Shown: positions 36,133 to 44,917, counted from the stretch's first letter. The stretch: 47,965 nt of DNA from Candidatus Omnitrophota bacterium (GCA_015233495.1 JADFXQ010000009.1:1-47965); one strand, 5' to 3'. The notes: generated by a model not told the origin, from the sequence alone. Numbers and translations: made by a program.

Positions 36133-36180
36133 AAAGCAAGCAGTCAAAAATAAGGAGCTCAAAACATCACGCTCAAAGCA

Positions 36181-37341
36181 TCAAACCAGCCGAAGGAATC
36201 GTTTTTTCCCGACGCGCAAAACCCCCGGGCGCAATACGCCGTCTTCGGATTCCAACCTGTGCCCGTCCAAGGTCAGCGCGCCTTGGAGCAATAAACGGCG
36301 AAATTCGTTTTTGGAAGCGACGATTTTTCGCGTCACTAACATATCCGCAAGATTTTTTTCGCCAGCTAAAAAAACCGTTTCAATATCTTGCGGGACGTCT
36401 CCCTGACTAAACACCTTTTGAAATTCCGCCCGCGCTTTATCCGCGGCATCCGCTTTGTGAAATTGCCGGACCAGCAAAGCCGCCAAGTTTTCTTTCGCGG
36501 CTTTCGGGTGCATGGCCTTTATTTCCGGCAAATCACAATCCGTAAGCGTTTCATAATAGCGGTACATCAGCTCATCACAAATCGACATCACCTTGCCGAA
36601 CATCTCGGACGGCGCGTCATTGATGCCGATCGCGTTGCCCAAAGACTTGCTCATCTTGGCCACGCCGTCCAAACCTTCTAATAACGGCGTCATCATCACC
36701 ACCTGCGGCTCGCAGCCATGCGCTTCCTGTAACTGCCGGCCCATCAATAAGTTGAATTTCTGATCCGAACCGCCTAATTCAACGTCCGCCTTTAAATGCA
36801 CTGAATCATAGCCTTGCAATAGCGGATAAAAAAATTCCAGAATGCTGATTTCCTTGCCTTCTTCCATCCGCTGTTTAAAATCCGCCCGGGCCAGCATCTG
36901 GGCCACAGTGACATTGCGGGATAAACGTAAAATTTCCGCGGAGGACAAAGCCCCCAGCCAACTGCTGTTAAACAGAACTTTAGTTTTATTCGGATCCAGG
37001 ATCTTAAACACTTGCTCGCGATAGGTTTTGGTGTTGGCTTCAATCTCTGCTTTTTCCAAGCGGGGACGAAGTTTATCTTTGCCAGTCGGGTCGCCAATTT
37101 GCGCGGTAAAATCTCCGATCAAAAAAAGGATTTCATGGCCCAGATCCTGAAATTGACGAAGCTTCCTTAATAAGACAGTGTGGCCCAAATGCATGTCCGG
37201 AGCCGTGGGATCAAAGCCGGCTTTTATCCGTAAAGGAAGACCGGAGCTTTGACTATAAAATAATTTTTTTTCTAAACTTGGCAGATTGATGACTTCCGTG
37301 GTACCGCGGGTGAGGAGTTTGATTTGGGATGGGATATCCAT
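36181..37341 (-). CDS. tyrS: Tyrosyl-tRNA synthetase
   Basis: This class I synthetase charges tRNA-Tyr. From [10 protein letters not shown] it is 386 residues with the HIGH-type HLGH (DMHLGHTV), the tyrosine-binding [24 protein letters not shown] and KMSKS (KMSKSLGN), followed by a C-terminal S4-like RNA-binding domain ([19 protein letters not shown]). HLGH and the GGSDQ context point to the TyrZ-like (second) type rather than the HIGN type. Frame extends upstream to a TTG, but the ATG at 37341 fits better. It has no visible T-box leader. Confidence 0.94.
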   Translation of the reverse strand: MDIPSQIKLLTRGTTEVINLPSLEKKLFYSQSSGLPLRIKAGFDPTAPDMHLGHTVLLRKLRQFQDLGHEILFLIGDFTAQIGDPTGKDKLRPRLEKAEIEANTKTYREQVFKILDPNKTKVLFNSSWLGALSSAEILRLSRNVTVAQMLARADFKQRMEEGKEISILEFFYPLLQGYDSVHLKADVELGGSDQKFNLLMGRQLQEAHGCEPQVVMMTPLLEGLDGVAKMSKSLGNAIGINDAPSEMFGKVMSICDELMYRYYETLTDCDLPEIKAMHPKAAKENLAALLVRQFHKADAADKARAEFQKVFSQGDVPQDIETVFLAGEKNLADMLVTRKIVASKNEFRRLLLQGALTLDGHRLESEDGVLRPGVLRVGKKRFLRLV

Positions 37342-37353
37342 AGAATATATGGC

Positions 37354-37457
37354 GTCAGATCTCAATGGAATATCTGTGAAAATTCATATCCGAGTCAATT
37401 ATTCCACAGAAAATCAATCGCTCGGCGATTCTCATACCTATTCCATTGAGATCAGAC
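37354..37457. repeat. Inverted repeat between rpsA and tyrS
   Basis: The ends 37354-37371 and 37440-37457 pair at 17 of 18 positions (GATCTCAATGGAAT core), with a second inner pairing TCTGTG/CACAGA. It fills almost the whole rpsA-tyrS spacer, and a possible tyrS promoter overlaps it. Confidence 0.7.
37369..37398 (-). promoter_or_regulatory. Possible tyrS promoter inside the inverted repeat
   Basis: On the minus strand a -35 TTGACT (37398-37393), an 18-base spacer and a -10 GATATT (37374-37369) precede the tyrS ATG by about 28 bases. The -10 match is modest, so this is only a candidate. Confidence 0.35.
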
Positions 37458-37464
37458 ACCGACA

Positions 37465-39012
37465 TTATACCTTCGCGCTGACGCCGATCTTCATTTGATC
37501 AACATCAACCTTGATAATCTTAACTACGAGCTTATCGCCCGGTTTCAAAGCCTCGGCCCGTTCTTTTTCAATTTCGGAAGAATAAACCAAAGCTTCCACA
37601 TCTTCTTCCAATTTAACAAAAACGCCAAAATTGGAGTTGAGCACAACTTCCGCTTCAACTTCCAATCCCACCGGATATTTCCCCGCGATCTCATTCCAAG
37701 GGTTAGTTTTCAGCTGTTTCAATCCCAAATTGATCTTGCGATTATCGGGATCCACCGCCAAAACAATGACTTCAACGTCCTGGCCCTTTTGCAGAATATC
37801 CTGCGGATGATTGATTTTTTTCGTCCAAGACATATCGGAAATATGAATCATGCCTTCCAGCCCGGATTCCAATTCCACAAAAGCGCCATAATCCGTAAAC
37901 CCGCGCACTTTGCCTTTGACTACGGAACCGGCGGTATACAGCTTACCCGCTTCCAGCCAAGGATTGATTTCCAACTGTTTCATGCTCAGCGAAATCCGTT
38001 TGGAATCTTTATCAACATTGATCACCTGGACTTCAACCTCATTGCCAACCTTGAACATTTCCTGCGGATTAACGAGTTTCTTCTGCCAAGTGATTTCGGA
38101 GGAGTGCAAAAGCCCTTCAATCCCCCGTTCGATTTCCACGAACACGCCGTAAGGCATAACATTCACCACCTTGCCCTTGACGCGCGTGCCCGGCGGGTAT
38201 TTGCCATAAATATCCGCCCAAGGATTTTCCTTGATCTGTTTAAGCCCCAAAGAAACTTTGGAATTCCCTTTATCAAAATCAAGAATAAACACTTCCAATT
38301 TATCGCCGACCGAAAGCATTTCCGACGGATGATTGATCCGGGTCCAGCTCATATCGGTGATGTGCAAAAGCCCGTCCACCCCGCCTAAATCGATAAAAGC
38401 GCCAAAATCCGTGATCCCTTTGACCACGCCTTTGCGGCGCTGGCCTTTGGCCAACTCGCCCCAAACTTTTTCCCGGACCTCTTCCCGTTCTTTTTGCACG
38501 ACTTCCCGGCGGGAAAGAATCAGGTTGCGGCGCATCTTATTAAGCTTGGCAATCTGAAACTTGAATTTGCTGGTCATGATCTCGTCCATAGAAACGCCTT
38601 TAAACGCGGACAAAGACATCGGGAGAAAAGCTTCAATGCCTTCAATATCGACAATGAAACCGCCCTTGACCTGCTTGAGGACGCGCCCGTCGACAAAGTC
38701 GCCTTCGTTGATGGTATCGCCCAGTTTCATCCAGCCGCGGAGTTTCTCGGCCTTGGTGCGGGATAAAATAATTTTTCCTTCATCATCCTCTACGGACTCA
38801 ACCAAAACTTCCACTTCCGTTCCCAAACCCACGTTTTCAATGTTGCGCAACTCCTCCAAAGACAAAAAGCCTTCGGACTTGAACCCAACATCGATCACCG
38901 CCTCTTTGGCGTTGAGGGCTACGATTTTGCCCTTGACGATTTCTCCTTCTTTGACGTCGCGAAATGTTTCGTAATACATTTCGGTCATCACGTTTGTGGT
39001 GTTTTCCGTCAT
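37465..39012 (-). CDS. rpsA: 30S ribosomal protein bS1
   Basis: bS1 binds and unfolds mRNA during initiation. The 515 residues contain six S1-type repeats; repeats 3-5 are the most regular (GITDFGAFIDLGGVDGLLH, NVMPYGVFVEIERGIEGLLH, GFTDYGAFVELESGLEGMIH). Length and six repeats match the Gram-negative form rather than the short Bacillus type. It has its own strong promoter and a ~140-base leader with a GCAGATC/GATCTGC stem. The ATG is at 39012. Confidence 0.96.
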   Translation of the reverse strand: MTENTTNVMTEMYYETFRDVKEGEIVKGKIVALNAKEAVIDVGFKSEGFLSLEELRNIENVGLGTEVEVLVESVEDDEGKIILSRTKAEKLRGWMKLGDTINEGDFVDGRVLKQVKGGFIVDIEGIEAFLPMSLSAFKGVSMDEIMTSKFKFQIAKLNKMRRNLILSRREVVQKEREEVREKVWGELAKGQRRKGVVKGITDFGAFIDLGGVDGLLHITDMSWTRINHPSEMLSVGDKLEVFILDFDKGNSKVSLGLKQIKENPWADIYGKYPPGTRVKGKVVNVMPYGVFVEIERGIEGLLHSSEITWQKKLVNPQEMFKVGNEVEVQVINVDKDSKRISLSMKQLEINPWLEAGKLYTAGSVVKGKVRGFTDYGAFVELESGLEGMIHISDMSWTKKINHPQDILQKGQDVEVIVLAVDPDNRKINLGLKQLKTNPWNEIAGKYPVGLEVEAEVVLNSNFGVFVKLEEDVEALVYSSEIEKERAEALKPGDKLVVKIIKVDVDQMKIGVSAKV

Positions 39013-39037
39013 ACTGTTTTCCTCTCTAAAACCTTGC

Positions 39038-39054
39038 GCAGATCCGGGATCTGC
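39038..39054 (-). promoter_or_regulatory. Hairpin in the rpsA leader
   Basis: GCAGATC (39038-39044) and GATCTGC (39048-39054) form a perfect 7-bp stem with a CGG loop, about 25 bases before the rpsA start, close to the ribosome site. bS1 represses its own mRNA in E. coli, so a structured leader here is plausible. I cannot tell from sequence whether it is the regulatory site. Confidence 0.5.
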
Positions 39055-39160
39055 TCACGGTTACTCGGGCATGGCTTTGGATTTTACGTTGCGCGGTTGG
39101 CGCGTCGTAAGAGCCGCTACCCGTTATTGCCGGTCATCTTCTTTGGAAATTTGAAGGGAT

Positions 39161-39189
39161 ATTATGCAAAAAAGCGGAGATTTTGTCAA
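39161..39189 (-). promoter_or_regulatory. Strong sigma-70 type promoter for rpsA
   Basis: On the minus strand, consensus -35 TTGACA (39189-39184), a 17-base spacer and -10 CATAAT (39166-39161) would start a transcript near 39154, leaving a leader of about 140 bases. The promoter lies just past the end of the upstream nuclease-like gene. Confidence 0.75.
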
Positions 39190-39205
39190 ACAAAATTTAA
39201 AATAA

Positions 39206-40039
39206 TCAATTTTTTACCAAGCCTTTCCATATTCCTCGCTTAGCCTGACGCGCCTCCTGGTATTTTTGCTCAAACAATCCCTGATATTTCTTGTCCCGGT
39301 CATCCGGGTCCGGAATCGCATAACCTTGACGCACGATTTCTTCATTCACAAACAATAAAAGGCCATTGCGGATTTTATATTCCGGGATCCTTGCCAATTG
39401 ATTCATCGGAATAAAAACATACGCGCCCAGCGGTCCCCGGCGAAGCGCGCTTGGCGCGGCAATCTGCAGAATAACTTCATTGCCTTCCAATAAACTTTTC
39501 GTGAAATCCTGCGCGGCGCGGCCCTCGGCAATAAGATATTCTACCCGGCGGTTGGCGGCTCGCGCGTCCGCTAACGCTTGCGGGGTCCGAGAAGATTCCG
39601 CAGTCTTAACGCCCAGCAGGCGAATCACGCGGCCGTCGGTTAATCTGAACATATTCCCGGCAAGCACGCGGTCCACTTTGAACTTTTCCGAGGAATCAAT
39701 CGACACGCGAATTTTAGAGTCAACTCGGACGGAAAACGGTTTCCCGGTCCCCGACGCAATCGGGCGGTCCTCATTCAGGGGAATAGCTTTTTCTGGCTGA
39801 ACCATCGGCTCAGCGGGCGAAGTTTCTTCCACCGTAATTTCTTTGAATCTTTTTTGCGCAGCGGCAAACGTTTCCCCAATATATCGCTTGGCATTTACCG
39901 CTGCCGGTTGATCTTTCCATTGCGGATAATATTTCACCGCGGCGTATATCCCGGCGCCTACCAGAAGAAAAAACATAACCGTCCCGAAAGGGAATTCCGA
40001 TTCCACTTTCTCTTTTTTCTTCGTTCGCCGTTTCGCCAT
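39206..40039 (-). CDS. Membrane-anchored SNase (thermonuclease)-like protein, active site altered
   Basis: I start at MAKRRTKKKEKV, which follows an AGAGGTT ribosome site; 64 upstream residues of the open frame are unlike any protein and overlap the M48 gene. The 277 residues have a basic start, one membrane helix at about 19-37 (TVMFFLLVGAGIYAAVKYY), a linker, and an SNase-like domain from about 121 (KVDRVLAGNMFRLTDGRVIRLLGV, LGAYVFI, NEEIVRQGYA, RGIWK). The metal-binding Asp usually found as DGDT is replaced by AGNM, and the LIGIDxPE segment reads LLGVKTAES, so catalysis is doubtful. It follows the M48 gene by 37 bases and is probably in the same operon. Confidence 0.72.
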   Translation of the reverse strand: MAKRRTKKKEKVESEFPFGTVMFFLLVGAGIYAAVKYYPQWKDQPAAVNAKRYIGETFAAAQKRFKEITVEETSPAEPMVQPEKAIPLNEDRPIASGTGKPFSVRVDSKIRVSIDSSEKFKVDRVLAGNMFRLTDGRVIRLLGVKTAESSRTPQALADARAANRRVEYLIAEGRAAQDFTKSLLEGNEVILQIAAPSALRRGPLGAYVFIPMNQLARIPEYKIRNGLLLFVNEEIVRQGYAIPDPDDRDKKYQGLFEQKYQEARQAKRGIWKGLVKN

Positions 40040-40076
40040 AACCTCTCTCCTCAACCGGCTGACAAAAACCGCAGGC

Positions 40077-41642
40077 CTAACCTGCCTCTTGAGCCATGCA
40101 TTGCAAAACTTCCAACTCGTCTTTATCAAAAAAAGTCTGGCCGCAAAACCCGCATTTGTCGACTTCCACCGGATAATAAGCGTTAAAAAGCCGCCGGGTA
40201 AACTGCTTTTTGCTCCGATCTGCGCAAACATGCGCCCGCTCGTTTTGGCTGGGCGGCAAAATCAGTAAATCCTTGTACTGCAAGCCGGTTTTTTCCTGCT
40301 TTAAAATTTTCGCCATTTGCCTGACCCGGTCATTGAAGGGCATTTCCCGTTTGGCAATAATCCCCGACACCGCGTTTTCATCTGCCAAAATACCGGCGCA
40401 CTGGCCGCAAACCTGCACCGGGAAACCTTCATAAAATTCCGTCCGCATTTTTATCACGCAGGCCGGACAAAAAATGTCCTGAGGATCGCTAGCCAGCGGC
40501 GTTGGCGACGGATTCATTATCTTCACTAAACCCGGCACGTTGTTTAAAGGTAAAGGATTTTCTGGCAATGGCGCGGCTTCCGGCGGCTTTTCCATATCCG
40601 CCAACTGGGTCTGCGTGCGCGCCGCCAAGGCATCCGGTCCGGCGTGGGCCATATCCAGCAAGATTTTTATCCTCTGGTCAATCGGCGGATGCGTGGAAAA
40701 CAAATCGGCGAATAAATCTTCCTTCCTGTCTAAAGAAGACATCCGGGGATTAACAATAAATAAATTTTCAAACGCGTCCGCCGCGTTGAATAAATTCCGC
40801 CGGTGATTTTTTATCAGATACAAAGCCTCGGCCAAACTGAGCGGATCGCGGGTCAAGCGCGCCGCAATCGCATCCGCGCGATATTCCCGCTGGCGGGAAA
40901 TGAACATCCGCAAAATCAGAGAAACAAAATTCGCGAACGCGATTAAAGCCATTAACAAAAGAATGAAGACAATAAACACACTGCCGGCCGAGGACCGGCG
41001 GTCGGAACGGGAGCCGTAACTGACGCCGTTTAATACCGTTTTCAATCCTAGGAAGATCGCTCCATACGTTTCCGTGACCGAACTCACGAAAGAAGCCGAC
41101 TGCGAATCGCGCGACACAATGTGTCCGGCCTCATGACCGATCACCGCTTCAAGCTGGGCCCGGTTGAATTTATAAAGCAGACCTTCCGTGACCCCAATGA
41201 CCGGCGTGTTCGACGGGTCAGACACGGCGAAGGCGTTTAAGGCCAAACCCGGCAATAGCACGCCGCGCATTTTCATACCGCCGGTCGCTACCGACACCTC
41301 GTCGATAATATTGAGCGCCATCTTCTGCCGCGGATCATTTTCATCCAGATCGCGGGCGCCCATAGCCGAGAGAATCCGCGGCACAATGCCGGAACCGGAA
41401 AGCCCAAACATCCCCGCGGTCAATAAAGCGCCGATTCCCAAAATGCAAAAGTTAGCCCCGGCGGCAGGAAAAACCAAATAAAACGGGCCGGGTTCCGTAG
41501 CCAGCAAATAATAATTCTGACAATTGATGATCAAGACATACGCTGCCCATAATGTCGCGAAAAACAAGGCGGTCAGAACGACAAAAACGCCAAGGATGAC
41601 TTGAGATTTCTCTTGCTCGATTTGAGTGAAGGAGTAAGGCAT
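40077..41642 (-). CDS. M48-family membrane metallopeptidase with C-terminal zinc ribbons
   Basis: This predicted HtpX-like inner-membrane zinc protease may take part in membrane-protein quality control. Of 521 residues, helices lie near 15-40 and 60-80, the zinc motif HEAGH is at 170-174, a long hydrophobic segment follows (VFIVFILLLMALIAFANFV, 222-240), and the third ligand E253 is in REYRAD. The HPP motif (STHPPIDQRI) closes the domain. After a Pro-rich linker come two TFIIB-type zinc ribbons (CPAC...CGQC with ADENA, and CGFCGQTFFDKDELE). The fusion to ribbons suggests the C-terminus binds a partner or substrate. It lies 12 bases after lemA, a frequent pairing of these families. Confidence 0.85.
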   Translation of the reverse strand: MPYSFTQIEQEKSQVILGVFVVLTALFFATLWAAYVLIINCQNYYLLATEPGPFYLVFPAAGANFCILGIGALLTAGMFGLSGSGIVPRILSAMGARDLDENDPRQKMALNIIDEVSVATGGMKMRGVLLPGLALNAFAVSDPSNTPVIGVTEGLLYKFNRAQLEAVIGHEAGHIVSRDSQSASFVSSVTETYGAIFLGLKTVLNGVSYGSRSDRRSSAGSVFIVFILLLMALIAFANFVSLILRMFISRQREYRADAIAARLTRDPLSLAEALYLIKNHRRNLFNAADAFENLFIVNPRMSSLDRKEDLFADLFSTHPPIDQRIKILLDMAHAGPDALAARTQTQLADMEKPPEAAPLPENPLPLNNVPGLVKIMNPSPTPLASDPQDIFCPACVIKMRTEFYEGFPVQVCGQCAGILADENAVSGIIAKREMPFNDRVRQMAKILKQEKTGLQYKDLLILPPSQNERAHVCADRSKKQFTRRLFNAYYPVEVDKCGFCGQTFFDKDELEVLQCMAQEAG

Positions 41643-41654
41643 ACAATCTTCCGA

Positions 41655-42206
41655 CTAAAACTTCACTTCCGGCACGGCCTTATCCGCTTCTTCCGTCTTG
41701 AAAAAGAATTCGGGCTTAAACCCGGCCATACCCGCGACCACCGCGTCCGGAAATTTCTGGGTCGCGACATTATAGCGGTTGACTTCGTCATTATAATACT
41801 GCCGGGCAAAAGCGATTTTATTTTCCGTGGTAGTCAATTCCTCCTGCAGGCGGATCATATTCTGGTCGGCTTTGAGCTGAGGATAATTTTCCGATACTGC
41901 GAACAGACTGCGCAGAGTCGAGGTAAGCATATTTTCCGCGGCTTCCCGGTCGGCCACACCCTTGGCGTCCACTGCCATCTGCCGAGCCTTGGTGACATTT
42001 TCCAAAGTTTGGCGCTCATGCTGTAAATACCCTTTGGCGGTCTCGACGAGATTAGGGATCAAATCATGCCGGCGTTTGAGCTGTACATCAATCTGCGCCC
42101 AGCCGTTATACACATTCTGCCTAAGCTGCACCAGCCCATTGTAAATCGAAACATAAATCAAGACGCCTAACACCCCAATACCAACAATCAATAATAACGA
42201 AAACAT
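41655..42206 (-). CDS. lemA: LemA family protein
   Basis: The 183 residues are one N-terminal membrane helix (LLLIVGIGVLGVLIYVSIYNGL) and a helical domain with the family signature: VYNGWAQIDVQLKRRHDLIPNLVETAKGY, then TEENKIAFARQYYNDEV and VAGMAGFKPEFFF. LemA proteins are widespread, and their role is unclear; they often sit beside M48 peptidases, as here. The ribosome site AAGGAG is ten bases before the ATG. A TATAAT lies upstream without a good -35. Confidence 0.93.
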   Translation of the reverse strand: MFSLLLIVGIGVLGVLIYVSIYNGLVQLRQNVYNGWAQIDVQLKRRHDLIPNLVETAKGYLQHERQTLENVTKARQMAVDAKGVADREAAENMLTSTLRSLFAVSENYPQLKADQNMIRLQEELTTTENKIAFARQYYNDEVNRYNVATQKFPDAVVAGMAGFKPEFFFKTEEADKAVPEVKF

Positions 42207-42458
42207 GAAGAGCTCCTTTCGTTTAGCATTCCTGCGTTATCTTTTTCTAAAATTATAACAATCAACCAAAAATTCCAAAACAAAAATTAAAATAATCCCA
42301 GGGAAAACACCGCGGCTGTTCTACCGTGAGGTTTACGAGTTGAGTCAGTTAAGAAATAGAGCGTGGATTAACGAGGAGTCAAATGACCGGTCACATATTT
42401 ATGCAAAATGCTGGAAATCAATGTCTGATAGGGTATTCTTTCTTTTTCCGATTATGTT

Positions 42459-44804
42459 TTATTGGGCCAAACCAAGCAACGCCGGTAAAGACGGGGCGGC
42501 TTTTATTGCGAGGATGACCGGAGTGAAACCGTCGATGCGCATCCGGCCTATCGGTTGCCGCCCAACCGGCAAAGGCACTCCGTTGTTGTCACGCAAAATT
42601 TGCAGATCCCATAATTTACGGTCCAGGTTGATCCCGCCGTATTGATTATCCGAGACGTCAGGACTGGACGTCTGATTGCCGATTGCTTCGGCCGGCGATA
42701 TTTTCCCTTCCTTGATTAAAGAAATCGCGTTGTCAGCATTCACGAATTCCTGATAGGTCATGATCTTCGCCCGGACCGTTGCCTCATACTCCGCTGTGAT
42801 GAAGCCGTGCGCCCGGGCGCGGCGCAGACCCAATTCAAAAAAGGCGCGGGCTTTTTCTTCCGGGACCAGATAAATCAAATGATCGCTTTCTTGCGTTTCC
42901 TTATGCTCCGACGGAATCCGGCCGAATTTTTCTTTGGCAAACAGGATATAATACGGTCCAAACTGAGCCGCGTTTTCATCCCTTTGCGTGGCCAGATTCA
43001 CGGGGCGCAATACGCCAAGTTCACCGAACCGAATTTGGCCTGACTCCATAATGCCCAGCATTGCCCAGTGCAGATTGAACGGGACAAAAGCGTCGCCTTT
43101 ATATTGCTGATAGGCGTTCAAAGTTCCATGCGCCCCCAAGCTATATTCAGCCGCTATTTTCAAAACATTCCGCCAAAGCTCCCAATTCTGCCGGATCCAT
43201 ACCTGGTCATCCGTATATTTTCGGTTATCGAAATGAACCAGATCTCTTTCTGCGTCCCGCAATTCTTCTTCCAAAGACATGACCGGTGAATAATAAGTGA
43301 CTCTCTGGAAGTCGCCTTTCATCCGTTGTTCCCGCAAAAAATGGGCTACCCGCCCCGGATCTTCCGTATGTTTTACGACGAGACTTTTGACGAGGGCTTG
43401 CCACTGGTCCGCCGGGACTGCGGCTAAACTGGCTTGCAATCTCCATGGGTTGACCGGGGTTTTTGCCAGACCTGCCTCAATATGCTCTTTCAACTTTTCA
43501 CCGGCCCATAATCCCCCGACTGCCCAAGGTAATTTTGGGGTAACAATACCGGGGCGGACTTCTTCCAATATTCCGGCTTCCGGCCTAATACTCGTCGGAT
43601 TTTCTACGGCTAAGGATCGAACGATCTTGACTTCACCCCCAGCGAAAAAGTCCGCGCGCTCTGCGGGGGTTACCGGCGATGAATGCGCGACCAGATCCGG
43701 AAGTCCGTCCGCCAAGAACCCGCCGGAAAAATATTGCCGGGAAACGGTTTCTTCGGTGACGGGATCGGTTTCTTCTTTAGTGTAGTCAAAGACGCCTTGT
43801 TTGAACGCGGATAGATATTGTTGGTAGATTTTGTCCTTGACCGTCGGGTCATTGAGGTTTATGCCTTTGGTCTTGGCTTGGTCGACGTAAACTTTGCCCA
43901 AGAGGGTTTCTTTGAGATTAATTTTGTACCAGGTTGCCAAGATCATGGAATTGAAGATCTGGCGCAGATTGGCAAAGTTTTGTCCTGCGTTGACTTCTTT
44001 TTCGATGGCTGGGATGATGATGGCACGGTAGATTTGGATAACTTTCTCTTCGAACTCCCCACGCGCCTGCCTCACGGCAAGCTCGGGGGAGGGAATGCCC
44101 TGTTCCTTCTCGCTTACTGGGTCTTGTGTCTTACTTAACAGATAGTCCCTTTCCATCATGACTTTTAGGTGACTTTTCAACACAAAGGCCTTTGCACCGT
44201 TTTGGTAAACCTTGGCCTCCGACGGGATGATCCAGACTTTGTGAAATGTATCTACCGGAACATCTTCCGTCCCGAATTGGGCTTTGGCCTGGGCGCGCAC
44301 CCTTTGCCAAAATTCTTTGCCGAGTTCTTTTTCCGGATACAACAACGAGGCAGTCAGTTGCTTCAAGACATAATCCTGGGCCAATAAGTCACGGCCCATT
44401 TCCGTTTTTCCCAAATCTTTGGCAATAACCTTGTCTTTTTCTGCCGGCGAAAGGTTGACCCAAGTCTGGTCGTCGGGTATAGTTAAGGAAGCGTAAAAAT
44501 ATTTGATCAATTTGAGCGACTCGGCCTTTAACCGCTCGCCTCGAATTTTGTCATGTCCTGTATCAATAATAAAATCAATCAACAAGGGATTTTCCGGATG
44601 CACGATCAGCCCGCGAATCATGGCCGGCGCATATCCGGCAGTCGGCGGGACCATAGTTCCGGGGCTGGGTAAGACCAACTGACTGCTCCGGCTGAATTGA
44701 GCATACCCGTTTCCCGGCAGAGATACGGCGAATAAGACGGCCAATAACCCGGCCAAACCGCGAAATACCAGCCTGTGGCGATATATGTTTATTCGTCTTA
44801 TCAT
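42459..44804 (-). CDS. Large secreted protein of a family I associate with Omnitrophota, function unknown
   Basis: This gene is unlike any characterised enzyme I know. After a basic start the 781 residues have a hydrophobic signal stretch (FRGLAGLLAVLFAVSLPG) and a likely signal-peptidase site after GNGYA at about 35, so the protein is exported. The first third has LVLPSPGTMVPPTAGYAPAMI, HPENPLLIDFIIDTG, LSPAEKDKVIAKDLG, TEMGRDLLAQDYVLKQL and KEVNAGQNFANLRQIFNSMIL, which I recall from a family in Omnitrophota. The middle varies; the last 60 residues (GINLDRKLWDLQI, GVPLPVGRQPIG, GFTPVILAI) match the same family. An in-frame hairpin-forming segment lies at 44055-44091. The second start codon (44804) is preferred because the -10 box is almost on top of it. 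Confidence 0.6.
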   Translation of the reverse strand: MIRRINIYRHRLVFRGLAGLLAVLFAVSLPGNGYAQFSRSSQLVLPSPGTMVPPTAGYAPAMIRGLIVHPENPLLIDFIIDTGHDKIRGERLKAESLKLIKYFYASLTIPDDQTWVNLSPAEKDKVIAKDLGKTEMGRDLLAQDYVLKQLTASLLYPEKELGKEFWQRVRAQAKAQFGTEDVPVDTFHKVWIIPSEAKVYQNGAKAFVLKSHLKVMMERDYLLSKTQDPVSEKEQGIPSPELAVRQARGEFEEKVIQIYRAIIIPAIEKEVNAGQNFANLRQIFNSMILATWYKINLKETLLGKVYVDQAKTKGINLNDPTVKDKIYQQYLSAFKQGVFDYTKEETDPVTEETVSRQYFSGGFLADGLPDLVAHSSPVTPAERADFFAGGEVKIVRSLAVENPTSIRPEAGILEEVRPGIVTPKLPWAVGGLWAGEKLKEHIEAGLAKTPVNPWRLQASLAAVPADQWQALVKSLVVKHTEDPGRVAHFLREQRMKGDFQRVTYYSPVMSLEEELRDAERDLVHFDNRKYTDDQVWIRQNWELWRNVLKIAAEYSLGAHGTLNAYQQYKGDAFVPFNLHWAMLGIMESGQIRFGELGVLRPVNLATQRDENAAQFGPYYILFAKEKFGRIPSEHKETQESDHLIYLVPEEKARAFFELGLRRARAHGFITAEYEATVRAKIMTYQEFVNADNAISLIKEGKISPAEAIGNQTSSPDVSDNQYGGINLDRKLWDLQILRDNNGVPLPVGRQPIGRMRIDGFTPVILAIKAAPSLPALLGLAQ
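44055..44091. repeat. Hairpin segment inside the large secreted-protein gene
   Basis: CTCCCC (44055-44060) can pair with GGGGAG (44086-44091) around a partly complementary GC-rich core (GCCTGCC with GGCAAG). It encodes IPSPELAVRQARGEFEE, and the next bases, GGGTCTTGTGTCTTAC at about 44128-44143, repeat the CACAAGA word of the spacer elements. It looks like an in-frame insertion of repeat sequence into a coding region. Confidence 0.45.
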
Positions 44805-44811
44805 CACTTAA

Positions 44812-44840
44812 AGTATAATCTATAAAAGGGGCAAGGGTAA
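44812..44840 (-). promoter_or_regulatory. Candidate promoter of the large secreted protein
   Basis: On the minus strand a -10 TATACT (44817-44812) lies only about 8 bases before the ATG at 44804; a weak -35 TTACCC (44840-44835) is 17 bases away. A start of transcription near 44805 would make the mRNA leaderless. Confidence 0.45.
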
Positions 44841-44876
44841 GGCACAGCGAGGGATTTCTATTGGCCTATTCGTTCG

Positions 44877-44911
44877 TAACACTTGACGTTATTAACGCGG
44901 CGTGTTATGCT
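44877..44911 (+). promoter_or_regulatory. higBA promoter and probable operator
   Basis: -35 TTGACG (44883-44888), a 17-base spacer and -10 TATGCT (44906-44911) predict a transcript start near 44918, exactly the GTG start codon. The inverted repeat TAACAC (44877-44882) / GTGTTA (44902-44907) brackets the -35 and overlaps the -10. A second symmetry, GTTA-T-TAAC, lies at 44888-44896. Such symmetry fits an autorepressor site for HigA. Confidence 0.6.
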
Positions 44912-44917
44912 TATCTT

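Noticed and set aside
40040-40231. Longer N-terminus for the SNase-like protein
   Set aside because: It overlaps the end of the M48 gene and has no ribosome site; MAKRRTKKK follows AGAGGTT.
42340-42645. 101-residue plus-strand frame after the large secreted gene
   Set aside because: It overlaps the conserved tail of that gene on the other strand and resembles nothing; the 252-base gap 42207-42458 seems to hold only the lemA upstream region.
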